The translations under genes and the position numbers were made by a program. Shown here one piece after another: positions 33,039-41,030 of a DNA stretch of 64,000 nt. The DNA comes from Haematomicrobium sanguinis DSM 21259 (GTDB lineage Bacteria; Actinomycetota; Actinomycetes; Actinomycetales; Micrococcaceae). The notes under the pieces are model-generated. The model saw only the letters and a list, made by a program, of their open reading frames with translations. It was not told where the DNA came from and searched no databases. The DNA lies in contig NZ_JIAG01000010.1 in assembly GCF_000688395.1 (NCBI RefSeq), positions 62,001 to 126,000 on the forward strand, written 5' to 3'. Numbering within the stretch: position 1 is the stretch's first letter; each line of letters begins with the position of its first letter.

Positions 33039-33731
33039 TCAAAAACTCCGTGATGTCTCTTTCAGGAACGTCAAGGTGGCAAGAACTCTCCGGTTTGCGC
33101 CTTCATCCACGGGCAAACCGAGTGCAGAATAGACGGCGTTGACATGGTTCTCCACCGACCGCACGGAAAGTCCCAGATCCTCGGCGATCGCGACGTTGGA
33201 CATTCCGGTCGCCACAAGTTTGAGGATCTCGAAACGACGGGGACTCAGCGCAGCCGTCGCGGTGTCGGTGCGCGGCCGGGCGCGGCTGACAAGTTCAGGA
33301 TCTAGAACCCTGGCCCCCTTTGCCGCGGCGATAATGGAGCGCTCCAAGGTTTCGACGCTCAGCGAGGACGTCTTGGACAGGTAACTCCACCCCCGCACCA
33401 CGGGGTCGGGAAAATCCACCAGCACGTCCATCATGTCGAAGCTCGAGAACAAAATGATCCGTATCCGCGGGTACTTCCGGCACAACCACACGCCCAGGGC
33501 AATGCCGTTGCCCTCGCCGAGTTCAATGTCCAAGATGGCCACGTCGGCCTGCGCGAAGCTGCTCATGGCGCGCGCCTGCGGCACCCCGGGTGCCACCGCG
33601 ACCACCGGAAAATTGCGTTCCCTGAGGGTGCCGACGAGCATCGATCGGTACAGATCCTGGTCCTCAACCACCGCTACCCGTGGTTTGCGTACCCCGGTTG
33701 GGGCTATTGTGGCTTTTTCCATGGCGAGCAT
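33039..33731 (-). CDS. NarL/LuxR-type response regulator
   Basis: Product of about 230 residues. The receiver domain has acidic residues in 'VAVVEDQDLYRSM', the phosphorylated Asp in 'VAILDIELGEGNGI', and the conserved Lys in 'YLSKTSSLS'. The C-terminal LuxR-type HTH reads 'LSPRRFEILKLVATGMSNVA' followed by 'SVRSVENHVNAVYSALGLP'. It should bind DNA as a dimer when phosphorylated by the kinase encoded 3 bp downstream. The start is ambiguous: GTG 33740, ATG 33731 (GAGGGTG upstream) or ATG 33722. rnpB lies directly upstream on the same strand. Confidence 0.88.
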   Translation of the reverse strand: MLAMEKATIAPTGVRKPRVAVVEDQDLYRSMLVGTLRERNFPVVAVAPGVPQARAMSSFAQADVAILDIELGEGNGIALGVWLCRKYPRIRIILFSSFDMMDVLVDFPDPVVRGWSYLSKTSSLSVETLERSIIAAAKGARVLDPELVSRARPRTDTATAALSPRRFEILKLVATGMSNVAIAEDLGLSVRSVENHVNAVYSALGLPVDEGANRRVLATLTFLKETSRSF

Positions 33732-33765
33732 CACCCTCACCTGCCAGTGTGTGAGAAGGGTACAA

Positions 33766-34163
33766 GGAGGGGCTGACCTGTACGCCGGGTTCTGTCTCCG
33801 GCACCAATTACTCGATGCCGGGAGGCGATCATCTCTCTAGGGTTGCCGTTGCCGGCAATCTCAAGCGGTCTACCCGAGTACTCAGACGAGTCATCTTCAA
33901 ACGTACCCATATTTGACCTTGCTCCCAGTGGGGTTTACCGAGCCCTTGACGTCACCATCAAGGCTGGTGGTCTCTTACACCACCGTTTCACCCTTACCAA
34001 TACCTGCTCCCCCACTAAGGGTGGAGCGTAAATGGCGGTCTATTTTCTGTGGCACTAGCCTGCGGGTTTCCCCGAGTGGGTGTTACCCACCACCATGCTC
34101 TGCGGAGCCCGGACGTTCCTCGTGGCACAAAACCACGCGATCACCCGGTCAGCCCATCCTCTA
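33766..34163 (-). ncRNA. rnpB: RNase P RNA (type A)
   Basis: The minus-strand RNA begins near 34163 with GAGGATGGGCTGACC and ends near 33766 with GGTCAGCCCCTCC, which pair as helix P1. Conserved core text is present: GAGGAACGTCCGGGCT region (CR I), a GGTAAGGGTGAAACGGTG region, GACAGAACCCGGCGTACAG close to the 3' end (CR V), and AAGGTCAAATATGGG. It processes tRNA 5' ends with RnpA. Exact ends are estimated to within a few bases. Confidence 0.93.
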
Positions 34164-34222
34164 GGTACTATCTTACGCCCTCGGCACTTAAAGCTTTAAG
34201 CATGCACAACTTTTGTGACCGC

Positions 34223-34228
34223 TAGGAT
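34223..34228 (+). promoter_or_regulatory. -10-like hexamer of yaaA (leaderless start)
   Basis: TAGGAT ends 6 nt before the GTG start at 34235. No ribosome site is visible; the -35 is not clear. Confidence 0.45.
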
Positions 34229-34234
34229 AGTTCG

Positions 34235-34996
34235 GTGCTGATTTTGCTCCCGCCTTCCGAAGGAAAGACTCCGGCAACCCGCGGAGAACCGTTTGCGATC
34301 AAGGATTTGAGCTTCCCGCGCCTGGAAACATCGCGCGAATTCATCCACGAGAACCTTAAGCGAACCAGCCAGTTGCCCGAGGCGGCCAAGCTACTGCACG
34401 TGGGCGAGTCCTTGCTCCCAGAAATTGAGCGCAATGTGCGCCTAGAGCGGGAACCGGCCGCCCCTGCCCATCGGGTGTACACCGGGGTCCTCTATGACGC
34501 ACTAGGCTACCCCACCCTGACACCGCGCCAGCGTGAAAAGGCGCAAGCGGATGTTCTCGTCATTTCTGCGCTGTGGGGCGCTTTGCGCCTCGGCGACCGG
34601 ATACCTGCCTATCGGCTCCCGATGAATGCCACACTCCCCGATCTCGGGCCCTTGTCCACCTGGTGGAAGCCTCGGCTCGCCGAAGCGTTGGCCCCCGTCG
34701 CTAAGAATCAGCTCATCATCGATTGCCGCTCCAGCACCTACCAGCAGGCGTGGTCTCCACCGGCGGAGCAGACGGTTGCCGTGAACGTCTTCCAGATCCG
34801 CGCTGGAAAGCGGACCGTGGTCTCGCACTTCGCCAAGCACACCCGAGGCGAGTTGGCGAGGGTGCTTCTGCAGCGGCGCGGCGCCGGCGTCGCCTCACCG
34901 AGTCAATTAGCCGCCGCGGCGAGCAAACACTGGGACGTCGATCTGATTCCGGCAACCGCCAAAAAGCCGCACCAGCTGGATCTCACGATTCGCTAG
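34235..34996 (+). CDS. yaaA: Peroxide stress protein YaaA (DUF328)
   Basis: Product of 253 residues beginning 'MLILLPPSEGKTPA', the family signature, with 'VYTGVLYDALGYPTL', 'VISALWGALRLGDRIPAYRL' and 'IIDCRSSTYQQAW' further on. YaaA proteins lower free iron or protect DNA during peroxide stress in E. coli; the fold binds DNA through a helix-hairpin-helix-like region. GTG start with a -10-like element 6 nt upstream. Its last 14 bp overlap the convergent RNase HI-VOC gene. Confidence 0.92.
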   Translation: MLILLPPSEGKTPATRGEPFAIKDLSFPRLETSREFIHENLKRTSQLPEAAKLLHVGESLLPEIERNVRLEREPAAPAHRVYTGVLYDALGYPTLTPRQREKAQADVLVISALWGALRLGDRIPAYRLPMNATLPDLGPLSTWWKPRLAEALAPVAKNQLIIDCRSSTYQQAWSPPAEQTVAVNVFQIRAGKRTVVSHFAKHTRGELARVLLQRRGAGVASPSQLAAAASKHWDVDLIPATAKKPHQLDLTIR

Positions 34997-35876
34997 CGAC
35001 GATCTCCACCTCGAAGCCAGTTTCATTCTCCAGGTACGCCGCATAATGTTCGGCGCCCCCGGCATAGGGGTGCGTGTCGGCAAACATGAGCGTCCAGCCG
35101 TGCTCGGGGGCGGCCTTCGCGATCGCATCCACATCGGCGCGGGTGGGCACCGCAAACGCCACATGATTCATACCCGTACGACGGCGATCATACGCTTCAT
35201 CACGCACGTCGCCTCCCGCTTCCAGCACCAGATAAAAATCGGGGGCCCGGTATTCGATTCCGTTCGACCAGGTGCGCCCTTGGGTAAACCCGAGTTCGCC
35301 CAGCAACCAGGAAAACGAGGGTTTTTCGGCATCCAGGTCGGTGCACCAGAGCTCGATGTGGTGCAGGCGCGGTGTCCGCGAGGATCCCTGTTTCCCACTC
35401 TCGCCGACCCTGGCAGGCTTGGCGGGCTTGCCCATCCCTTCGTCCATCGCCACGTTGGAGAGCCGGTCCGCGTCCTTGTTCTTTTCGCGCGGAATCCACT
35501 CGTAACCCACCAAGTGCGGCGGGTACGTTCCGCGCGCTTGCTGTGCGAGTTCGCGCATGTCGGCGTGCTTGATCTTCCAGTTGCCGGTCATCTGTTCAAC
35601 CACCAGCTTGGAATCCATCCGCACCAAAACGCGTGCCTTCGGGTCGATGCCTTTCGCCAGGGTAAGCCCGGCGATGAGCCCGGAGTATTCGGCCACGTTG
35701 TTGGAAACGGTGCCCAAATATTTATAGTCTTCGGCCAGAATCTTGCCGGTGTCAGGATCACGCACGAGTGCCCCGTATCCGGCGTGACCGGGGTTGCCGC
35801 GAGAACCGCCGTCGGCCTCGACAATCAGTTTCCTGGCCGTCGCCGGCACCAGGTCCTCGGATTCAAAGAGGCTCAC
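34983..35876 (-). CDS. RNase HI fused to a VOC (glyoxalase-like) domain
   Basis: Product of 297 residues. Residues about 15-145 are a bacterial RNase HI of the RVT_3 type: 'LIVEADGGSRGNPGHAGYGA', 'GTVSNNVAEYSGLIAGL', 'RMDSKLVVEQM' and 'REKNKDADRLSN' supply the D-E-D-D metal site. After a linker, residues about 170-297 are a VOC domain ('LHHIELWCTDLDAEKPSFSW', 'GMNHVAFAVPTRADVDAI', 'AAYLENETGFEVEIV'). In M. tuberculosis the same locus (Rv2228c) fuses RNase HI to a phosphatase. GTG 35876 overlaps the DUF164 stop by 4 nt and is preferred to GTG 35885. It should remove RNA from RNA:DNA hybrids; the VOC role is unknown. Confidence 0.85.
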   Translation of the reverse strand: MSLFESEDLVPATARKLIVEADGGSRGNPGHAGYGALVRDPDTGKILAEDYKYLGTVSNNVAEYSGLIAGLTLAKGIDPKARVLVRMDSKLVVEQMTGNWKIKHADMRELAQQARGTYPPHLVGYEWIPREKNKDADRLSNVAMDEGMGKPAKPARVGESGKQGSSRTPRLHHIELWCTDLDAEKPSFSWLLGELGFTQGRTWSNGIEYRAPDFYLVLEAGGDVRDEAYDRRRTGMNHVAFAVPTRADVDAIAKAAPEHGWTLMFADTHPYAGGAEHYAAYLENETGFEVEIVASES

Positions 35877-36613
35877 GAATTCCACTCTTCGCTGCGGATG
35901 AGGATGACCCCGGAATCGGGGCAGAACACGATCGCGTCCTCGCCAGCCTTGTTAATCTCTGCGAGGTCCCCGGGGCTGAGGTCCATACCGGACCCCTCCG
36001 AACGGCCGTGAAAGAGTCGCGCGGCACCGATTCCGCGTTGCGCAAGGGTTTTCTCATACACGGCGAGCAGGTCATCGGCAAACGAACCGGCCAACACCTG
36101 GCGTTGGTCGCTCAGGGCGCGGGCGCTGGCATCGATGTCAGCCTGTTTGGCGTCCCGCTCATCCTCGCGGGCTCCCAGTTTCTCCCGCAGGCTTTCTACC
36201 CGGGTGACAATTTTTGCTTCCTCGGCGCGCGTGATTTCGAGGCGCTCCATGATTTCCAGTTCCACTTCTTCAAGCTCGTTGCGCCGTTTGGTGAGGGTTT
36301 CGAGCTCTTTTTGCAGGGCGAGGAGGTCCTTGGAGAGCCCTTCACCGCTGTCCAGGCGCGACTGGTCGCGATCGATCCGGGCGCGTACCGTCTCCACATC
36401 TGCGTCCGAGCGTTTCAATTCGCGCTCGATATCCTCAATGGCGGTGCGCGCGGCAACGAGGTCTTGCTCCTCTGCGCTCAGCATTTCCTGCGCAGACTTG
36501 ATTTCCGGGTCCGCGGCGAGCTCCTTGGACTGGCTTCGCAAATGCTTGAGTTTGGCATCCAGGGCTTGCAGATCCAGTAGACGCCGCTGTTCTGCCGCGG
36601 GTGCTTTAACCAC
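35873..36613 (-). CDS. C4-type zinc-ribbon family protein (DUF164) lacking zinc cysteines
   Basis: Product of 246 residues: a long antiparallel coiled coil (about residues 15-180) followed by a small C-terminal domain. In the family this domain holds two CxxC pairs; here the first pair is replaced by 'RLFHGRSEGSGMDLSP' (no Cys) and the second keeps one Cys in 'VFCPDSGVIL'. Zinc binding is therefore unlikely. Homologs sit beside RNase H and Nif3 genes in actinobacteria, as here. GGAGGT before GTG 36613 favours that start over 36625. Function is not established; nucleic-acid or flagellar-chaperone-like roles have been suggested for relatives. Confidence 0.85.
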   Translation of the reverse strand: MVKAPAAEQRRLLDLQALDAKLKHLRSQSKELAADPEIKSAQEMLSAEEQDLVAARTAIEDIERELKRSDADVETVRARIDRDQSRLDSGEGLSKDLLALQKELETLTKRRNELEEVELEIMERLEITRAEEAKIVTRVESLREKLGAREDERDAKQADIDASARALSDQRQVLAGSFADDLLAVYEKTLAQRGIGAARLFHGRSEGSGMDLSPGDLAEINKAGEDAIVFCPDSGVILIRSEEWNS

Positions 36614-36692
36614 CGTGACCTCCACGATTGTCGATAATGTGACGAGCTTGGGTAACTAGCCTACGCGAGAAGCGGCGCGGACCGTTGCGCCA

Positions 36693-37559
36693 TCAGGGTG
36701 TCAGAATGAAGTCCCACGGGTCGGTGTTGATTGTGCTCACTTCGATGTCAGCGCTGAAGCCGTGGTCATCAAGGGCGCGTTGTAAGGCACCGGCAGCGGT
36801 TGGGAGCCACACCCATTCGCTCGCGAAGTGCGAGACATCGATGAGATAGGGCCGCCCGTCGTTGGCTTCGCGCGCCTCAGAGGCAGGATGGTGGCGTAAA
36901 TCCGCGGTCACGAAGACGTCGGCGTCGTGGGCTCGTACGGCGTCGAAGAGCGAGTCGCCGGCCCCGCCGCACACCGCGACCCGGTGAATCAGCGCGTTGC
37001 GGTCCCCGCTCACGCGCACTCCCCCGGCCACCGCAGGCAGCACCGAATACACGCGCGCCGCGAAATCACCGAGCGTCATGGACTCTTCGAGGTTGCCAAC
37101 CCGGCCGATACCTTCTGGGGAGTCCTCGGAGCCAACGGGCTCAAGCGGAGTGGTGCCGCGGATTCCCAGCACGTCGGCGAGCACGTCGGAGACGCCGCCG
37201 ATGGCGCTGTCGCCGTTGGTGTGCACCGTAATGAGAGCGCATCCGGCTTCCACGAGCGACTGCACCAGATTGCCTTTGAAATGTGAGTCAAAAACACCGT
37301 TGACCGGGCGCAAGAGCAATGGGTGATGCGTGATCAAAAGGTCAGTGTCTTTATCGATGACTTCTTGAACCACATCAAAAGTGGGATCCACCGCAAAAAG
37401 GATTCTGCGGACTTCGGCCCCTCTGCGCCCCACCACCGGGCCGACCGCGTCCCAATCCTCGGCCAAGGACATCGGCCACAATTGCTCCAGGACGTCTTGG
37501 ACATCGGCCACGGTGGGGACCTTTGGCATTGGCCGGGTCCCCGGCTCTGTAGTGCGCAT
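36693..37559 (-). CDS. Nif3-like dinuclear metal centre protein
   Basis: Product of 288 residues of the Nif3/YbgI/DUF34 family, which form hexameric rings. Metal-ligand motifs are visible: 'LLITHHPLLLRPVNGVF' (two His), 'VHTNGDSAIGGVSDVLAD' and the C-terminal 'DVSHFASEW' (His and Glu). The usual 'HTNxD' has Gly between Asn and Asp here, within the tolerated range. Some members have GTP-cyclohydrolase-like activity, but the role is unsettled. Start could be ATG 37559 or ATG 37529. Gene order with DUF164 and RNase HI matches other actinobacteria. Confidence 0.9.
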   Translation of the reverse strand: MRTTEPGTRPMPKVPTVADVQDVLEQLWPMSLAEDWDAVGPVVGRRGAEVRRILFAVDPTFDVVQEVIDKDTDLLITHHPLLLRPVNGVFDSHFKGNLVQSLVEAGCALITVHTNGDSAIGGVSDVLADVLGIRGTTPLEPVGSEDSPEGIGRVGNLEESMTLGDFAARVYSVLPAVAGGVRVSGDRNALIHRVAVCGGAGDSLFDAVRAHDADVFVTADLRHHPASEAREANDGRPYLIDVSHFASEWVWLPTAAGALQRALDDHGFSADIEVSTINTDPWDFILTP

Positions 37560-37630
37560 ACACCAGTCATATCATTCCCGTGCGGCAAATAGGCGAGATG
37601 CGCTCTGGAACAAAAGTATCGCCGTCGTAC

Positions 37631-37636
37631 TTAAAT
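37631..37636 (+). promoter_or_regulatory. -10-like hexamer of msrA within a recurrent motif
   Basis: TTAAAT ends 6 nt before the GTG start at 37643 and overlaps the end of the recurrent motif TCGCCGTCGTACTT (37619-37632). No ribosome site is visible. Confidence 0.4.
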
Positions 37637-37642
37637 GTAGTT

Positions 37643-38167
37643 GTGAAAACTTTTGTATTGGCCGGTGGCTGTTTTTGGTGTTTGGACGCCGTGTATCGCA
37701 AGACGCGCGGCGTCACGGATGTGGTGAGCGGATATACCGGCGGGCACACCGCCGATCCGTATTATGAGCAAGTGTGTTCGGGAACCTCGGGGCACGCGGA
37801 GGCGGTGAAGGTGACCTTTGACGAGTCGATCGTGCCGGATGAGGTCATCCTGGGCCTCTTCTTCGCTTCGCATGACCCGACCACGCTGAACCGCCAAGGA
37901 TATGACGTGGGGACGCAATACCGCTCGGCGATGTTTTATCAATCGCCGGAGCAGAAGGCGGAGTTCGCTGCGGCCATCGAAAAGGCGCAAGCGGATTGGA
38001 AGGATCCGATCGTCACCACGTTGGAAGAGTTGCAGACCTTCTACCCTGCCGAGGAGATTCACCAGGATTTTTATGCGAAGCGGCCCTATGAGGGCTATTG
38101 CCAGGTGATCATTAATCCGAAGCTGGCCAAGGCGCGCAAATATTACGCCGAGTGGCTCACAAGTTAG
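37643..38167 (+). CDS. msrA: Peptide methionine sulfoxide reductase A
   Basis: Product of 174 residues that repairs methionine-S-sulfoxide in proteins using thioredoxin. The catalytic 'AGGCFWCLDAVY' is at residues 7-18, with 'SGYTGGHTADPYYEQVCSGT', 'GHAEAVKVTF' and 'HDPTTLNRQGYDVGTQYRSA' further on, the full MsrA signature. The frame is open to 37580, but GTG 37643 gives the standard start, and a -10-like element 6 nt before it suggests a leaderless mRNA. It is divergent from the Nif3 gene and followed by cysK. Confidence 0.94.
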   Translation: MKTFVLAGGCFWCLDAVYRKTRGVTDVVSGYTGGHTADPYYEQVCSGTSGHAEAVKVTFDESIVPDEVILGLFFASHDPTTLNRQGYDVGTQYRSAMFYQSPEQKAEFAAAIEKAQADWKDPIVTTLEELQTFYPAEEIHQDFYAKRPYEGYCQVIINPKLAKARKYYAEWLTS

Positions 38168-38235
38168 CCCGCCGGTAATCCCCCGGTAGTCTGGGCGTCA
38201 GAGAACGCATTCGGTGAACACTTGAGGAAGCGGTT

Positions 38236-39171
38236 ATGGCACAGATTTACAGTGACGTCACGCAGGTGGTCGGCAAGACCCCGTTGGTGCAGTTGAACCG
38301 GCTAGCCAAGGATTTGCCGGGGGACGTGGCGGTCAAGCTGGAATTTTATAACCCAGCCAACAGTGTCAAGGATCGTATCGGCGTCGCCATTGTCGATGCC
38401 GCCGAGGCGTCCGGGGACCTCAAGCCTGGGGGCACCATCGTGGAAGGCACATCCGGGAACACCGGAATTGCCTTGGCCATGGTCGGCGCGGCCCGCGGCT
38501 ATAACGTTGTGCTGACGATGCCCGAAACCATGTCCAACGAGCGCCGCGTCATGTTGCGCGCTTACGGTGCGCAGATTGTGCTGACTCCGGGTGCCGAAGG
38601 CATGCGCGGGGCGGTGGAGAAAGCTCAAGAGATTGTGGCCCAGACACCGAACGCGATTTGGGCCCGGCAATTCGCGAACGAGGCGAATTCCGCGATTCAC
38701 CGCGCCACGACTGCCGAAGAAATCTGGGACGACACCGACGGCGCAGTGGATGTTTTTGTGTCCGGTATCGGCACAGGCGGGACTATCACCGGTGTGGGCC
38801 AAGTGTTGAAGGAGCGGAAGCCTTCGGTGCGGGTGGTGGCTGTGGAACCGGCCGACTCCCCCATTTTGAACGGCGGCGCACCGGGGCCGCACAAGATTCA
38901 GGGCATTGGCGCCAACTTCGTTCCCGAAATCTTGGACACCGAGATCTATGACGAGGTCTATGACGCCACGATCGAAGACTCGGTGCGCGTGGCCCGCGAG
39001 CTGGGAACCCAAGAGGGCATTCTGGGCGGCATCTCGTCGGGAGCGGTCGTGTGGGCGGCGCTTGAAGAGGCCGCCAAGGAGGAGAACGCGGGCAAACTCA
39101 TTGTGGCGGTGGTCACCGATTACGGCGAGCGCTATATTTCCACCGTTCTCTTTGACGATATTCGGGGCTAA
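38236..39171 (+). CDS. cysK: Cysteine synthase A (O-acetylserine sulfhydrylase)
   Basis: PLP enzyme of 311 residues making L-cysteine from O-acetylserine and sulfide. The lysine that binds PLP is in '[20 protein letters not shown]' (about residue 43), the substrate loop is '[13 protein letters not shown]', and the phosphate cradle is '[12 protein letters not shown]'. Length and text match CysK rather than CysM. GAGGAAG precedes the ATG. cysE follows 59 bp downstream, so the two enzymes of the pathway lie together and could form the cysteine synthase complex. Confidence 0.96.
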   Translation: MAQIYSDVTQVVGKTPLVQLNRLAKDLPGDVAVKLEFYNPANSVKDRIGVAIVDAAEASGDLKPGGTIVEGTSGNTGIALAMVGAARGYNVVLTMPETMSNERRVMLRAYGAQIVLTPGAEGMRGAVEKAQEIVAQTPNAIWARQFANEANSAIHRATTAEEIWDDTDGAVDVFVSGIGTGGTITGVGQVLKERKPSVRVVAVEPADSPILNGGAPGPHKIQGIGANFVPEILDTEIYDEVYDATIEDSVRVARELGTQEGILGGISSGAVVWAALEEAAKEENAGKLIVAVVTDYGERYISTVLFDDIRG

Positions 39172-39230
39172 CGCGGGAAAGGCCGACACTGAATACCTCA
39201 CGAGACTCTTCACGAGCACCGCGTACCGGA

Positions 39231-39824
39231 GTGGCTGGCCGGGTCTTAGCCCGGCTGCGAGAAGACCTGGCATCGGCTAGCTCGCACGATCCCGCTGCCC
39301 GATCCAGTCTCGAGAATTTCTTTATCTACTCCGGTCTGCATGCCATTTGGATTCACCGGCTCACCCACCGCATGTGGACCAACCCGATGTTGCGGTTTCC
39401 GGCGCGTGCGCTGGCCCAATTCGGCCGTTTTCTCACCGGCATTGAGATTCACCCCGGAGCGGTTCTTGGCCGCCGTGTCTTCATCGATCACGGTATGGGA
39501 GTGGTGATTGGCGAAACCGCCGAAATCGGCGATGACGTGATGATCTATCAGGGTGTGACTCTCGGTGGCCGATCCCTTGAGAAGGTCAAACGCCATCCCA
39601 CCATTGGCGCGCGCGTAACGATTGGCGCCGGTGCCAAGGTGCTCGGCCCCGTGGTCATTGGCGCCGATTCGGCCATTGGCGCCAACGCCGTAGTGGTCAA
39701 GGACGCGCCCGCGGAGTCCATTATCACCGGGATCCCTGCCCGGTGGCGGCATCGCGACGCGGCCCGCGAGACGAAGCCGGCCGTGGACCCGGCGGAGTAC
39801 ATCGATCCCGCGATGTACATTTAG
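39231..39824 (+). CDS. cysE: Serine O-acetyltransferase
   Basis: Product of 197 residues making O-acetylserine for CysK. It is the short form: the N-terminal helical region is reduced and the left-handed beta-helix starts near residue 75 ('[20 protein letters not shown]', '[20 protein letters not shown]'), with catalytic His and Asp in the 'DHGMG' region and hexapeptide repeats to about 165. The last residue is Ile, as needed for docking into CysK ('IDPAMYI'). GTG 39231 is the start. The long C-terminal tail after 'IPARWRHR' is actinobacteria-like. Confidence 0.95.
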   Translation: MAGRVLARLREDLASASSHDPAARSSLENFFIYSGLHAIWIHRLTHRMWTNPMLRFPARALAQFGRFLTGIEIHPGAVLGRRVFIDHGMGVVIGETAEIGDDVMIYQGVTLGGRSLEKVKRHPTIGARVTIGAGAKVLGPVVIGADSAIGANAVVVKDAPAESIITGIPARWRHRDAARETKPAVDPAEYIDPAMYI

Positions 39825-39855
39825 CGCAACGTGCTGCGGAGTTTCCCGCATTCAG

Positions 39856-41001
39856 ATGTGCCAGCGGCGGCAAACCGTGAGAGTGTTGACAGTAATTGCC
39901 GCGCGTATCAGCCGATCCTCAACGCAGGGTGCTTGGAGCGTTTGCGGCGCGGCATACCACGTTGGGGAGGACGGCATCATTTTTCGGGGGAACACCGGTA
40001 GCGCAGGAAAAACGGGGATCTCATCGGGCGGCGTTTCGCGTCGCGCGGTGACGAAGGCATGGGGCTTGGGAGCCGTTGCCACCGGGCTCGCGCTAAGCGG
40101 CTGCACGTCCGGCTCGCCAAATGCGGAAGGGAGCGCAACCGTCTCTGCCCCACCGGCGACGCCCACACCGACGCCCACTCCCACACCGACACCCACGCCC
40201 ACTCCCCAAACGCTCCCCGGCGGCGGACGCATTGTGTTTCCGAATCGACGGTTCGTGGCACTCTACGGGCACCCGGGAAGCCCGAGCCTCGGTGTGCTCG
40301 GCGAACAGGACATTCCCGCATCGATCGCCCGCGTCAAGGATCTTGCCGCCCAATATCAGCCGTTCAGCAAGGAACCGGTGATTCCGGCCTTTGAAATCAT
40401 TGCCACCGTCGCTGCCGGGCAACCCGGCCCCGATGGAAACTTTTCCAATGAGTGGCCCGTGGACAAGCTGCGCCCCTGGGTCGACGCGGCAAAGGAAGCT
40501 GGCGTCTACGTGGTGTTGGACCTGCAAAGCGGCCGCACGGATTCGCTAGAGCAGGCCAAACTCTACGAGCCGCTGTTGAAAGAGCCCCACGTGGGCCTCG
40601 CATTGGACCCCGAGTGGCGCCTTGGCCCGAATGAGTTCCCGCTACAGCAGATCGGCCAGATTTGGGCGGAGGAAGTGAACCGCACCAGTGAATGGTTGGC
40701 CACTGTGACCGCCGAAAACGACCTGCCGCAAAAGGTCTTCATTCTGCACCAGTTCCGCCTCGATATGCTTCCGGACCGTCAGAACGTTGCGATACGCAAA
40801 GAATTGGCCACGATCATTCACGCCGACGGCCAGGGCGCGCTCGGCGACAAAATGGCAACCTGGACAGCGTTGCAAGAAGGGTTGCCCAAGGGCGCCTGGC
40901 TCGGTTGGAAGAATTTCTACGACGAAGACACCGAAATGCTGACCCCGGAACGCACCATGACAGAAGTGAAGCCGACGCCCTGGTTTGTGTCCTACCAGTA
41001 G
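39856..41001 (+). CDS. Secreted lipoprotein with Thr-Pro repeat and unknown barrel-like domain
   Basis: Product of up to 381 residues. A twin-arginine-like 'GVSRRAVTKAWGLGAVATGL' stretch ends in the lipobox 'LSGC'. Next comes a (Thr-Pro)n spacer (DNA about 40155-40206), then a domain of about 260 residues ('RRFVALYGHPGSPSLGVLGE', 'VYVVLDLQSGRTDS', 'VGLALDPEWRLGPNE', 'VFILHQFRLDMLPDR') with strand-helix alternation resembling a glycosidase-type barrel, family unknown to me. The frame opens at ATG 39856, but the best ribosome site (GGGGAGGA, about 39963) precedes an ATC/ATT rather than ATG/GTG, so the start is unsettled. Confidence 0.75.
   Translation: MCQRRQTVRVLTVIAARISRSSTQGAWSVCGAAYHVGEDGIIFRGNTGSAGKTGISSGGVSRRAVTKAWGLGAVATGLALSGCTSGSPNAEGSATVSAPPATPTPTPTPTPTPTPTPQTLPGGGRIVFPNRRFVALYGHPGSPSLGVLGEQDIPASIARVKDLAAQYQPFSKEPVIPAFEIIATVAAGQPGPDGNFSNEWPVDKLRPWVDAAKEAGVYVVLDLQSGRTDSLEQAKLYEPLLKEPHVGLALDPEWRLGPNEFPLQQIGQIWAEEVNRTSEWLATVTAENDLPQKVFILHQFRLDMLPDRQNVAIRKELATIIHADGQGALGDKMATWTALQEGLPKGAWLGWKNFYDEDTEMLTPERTMTEVKPTPWFVSYQ
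40155..40206 (+). repeat. Tandem Thr-Pro coding repeat
   Basis: Near-perfect hexamer repeats (ACGCCC/ACACCG/ACTCCC variants) encode about eight Thr-Pro units in the lipoprotein spacer. Such a tract can lengthen or shorten by slippage without shifting the frame, and serves as a wall-spanning stalk. Confidence 0.85.
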
Positions 41002-41030
41002 CGCCGGCTCCTCTTGAGGCCCGTGTGCAA

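Noticed and set aside
40155-40206. Short tandem repeat that could suggest a CRISPR array
   Set aside because: Hexamer units without spacers, in frame inside a lipoprotein gene; it encodes Thr-Pro.
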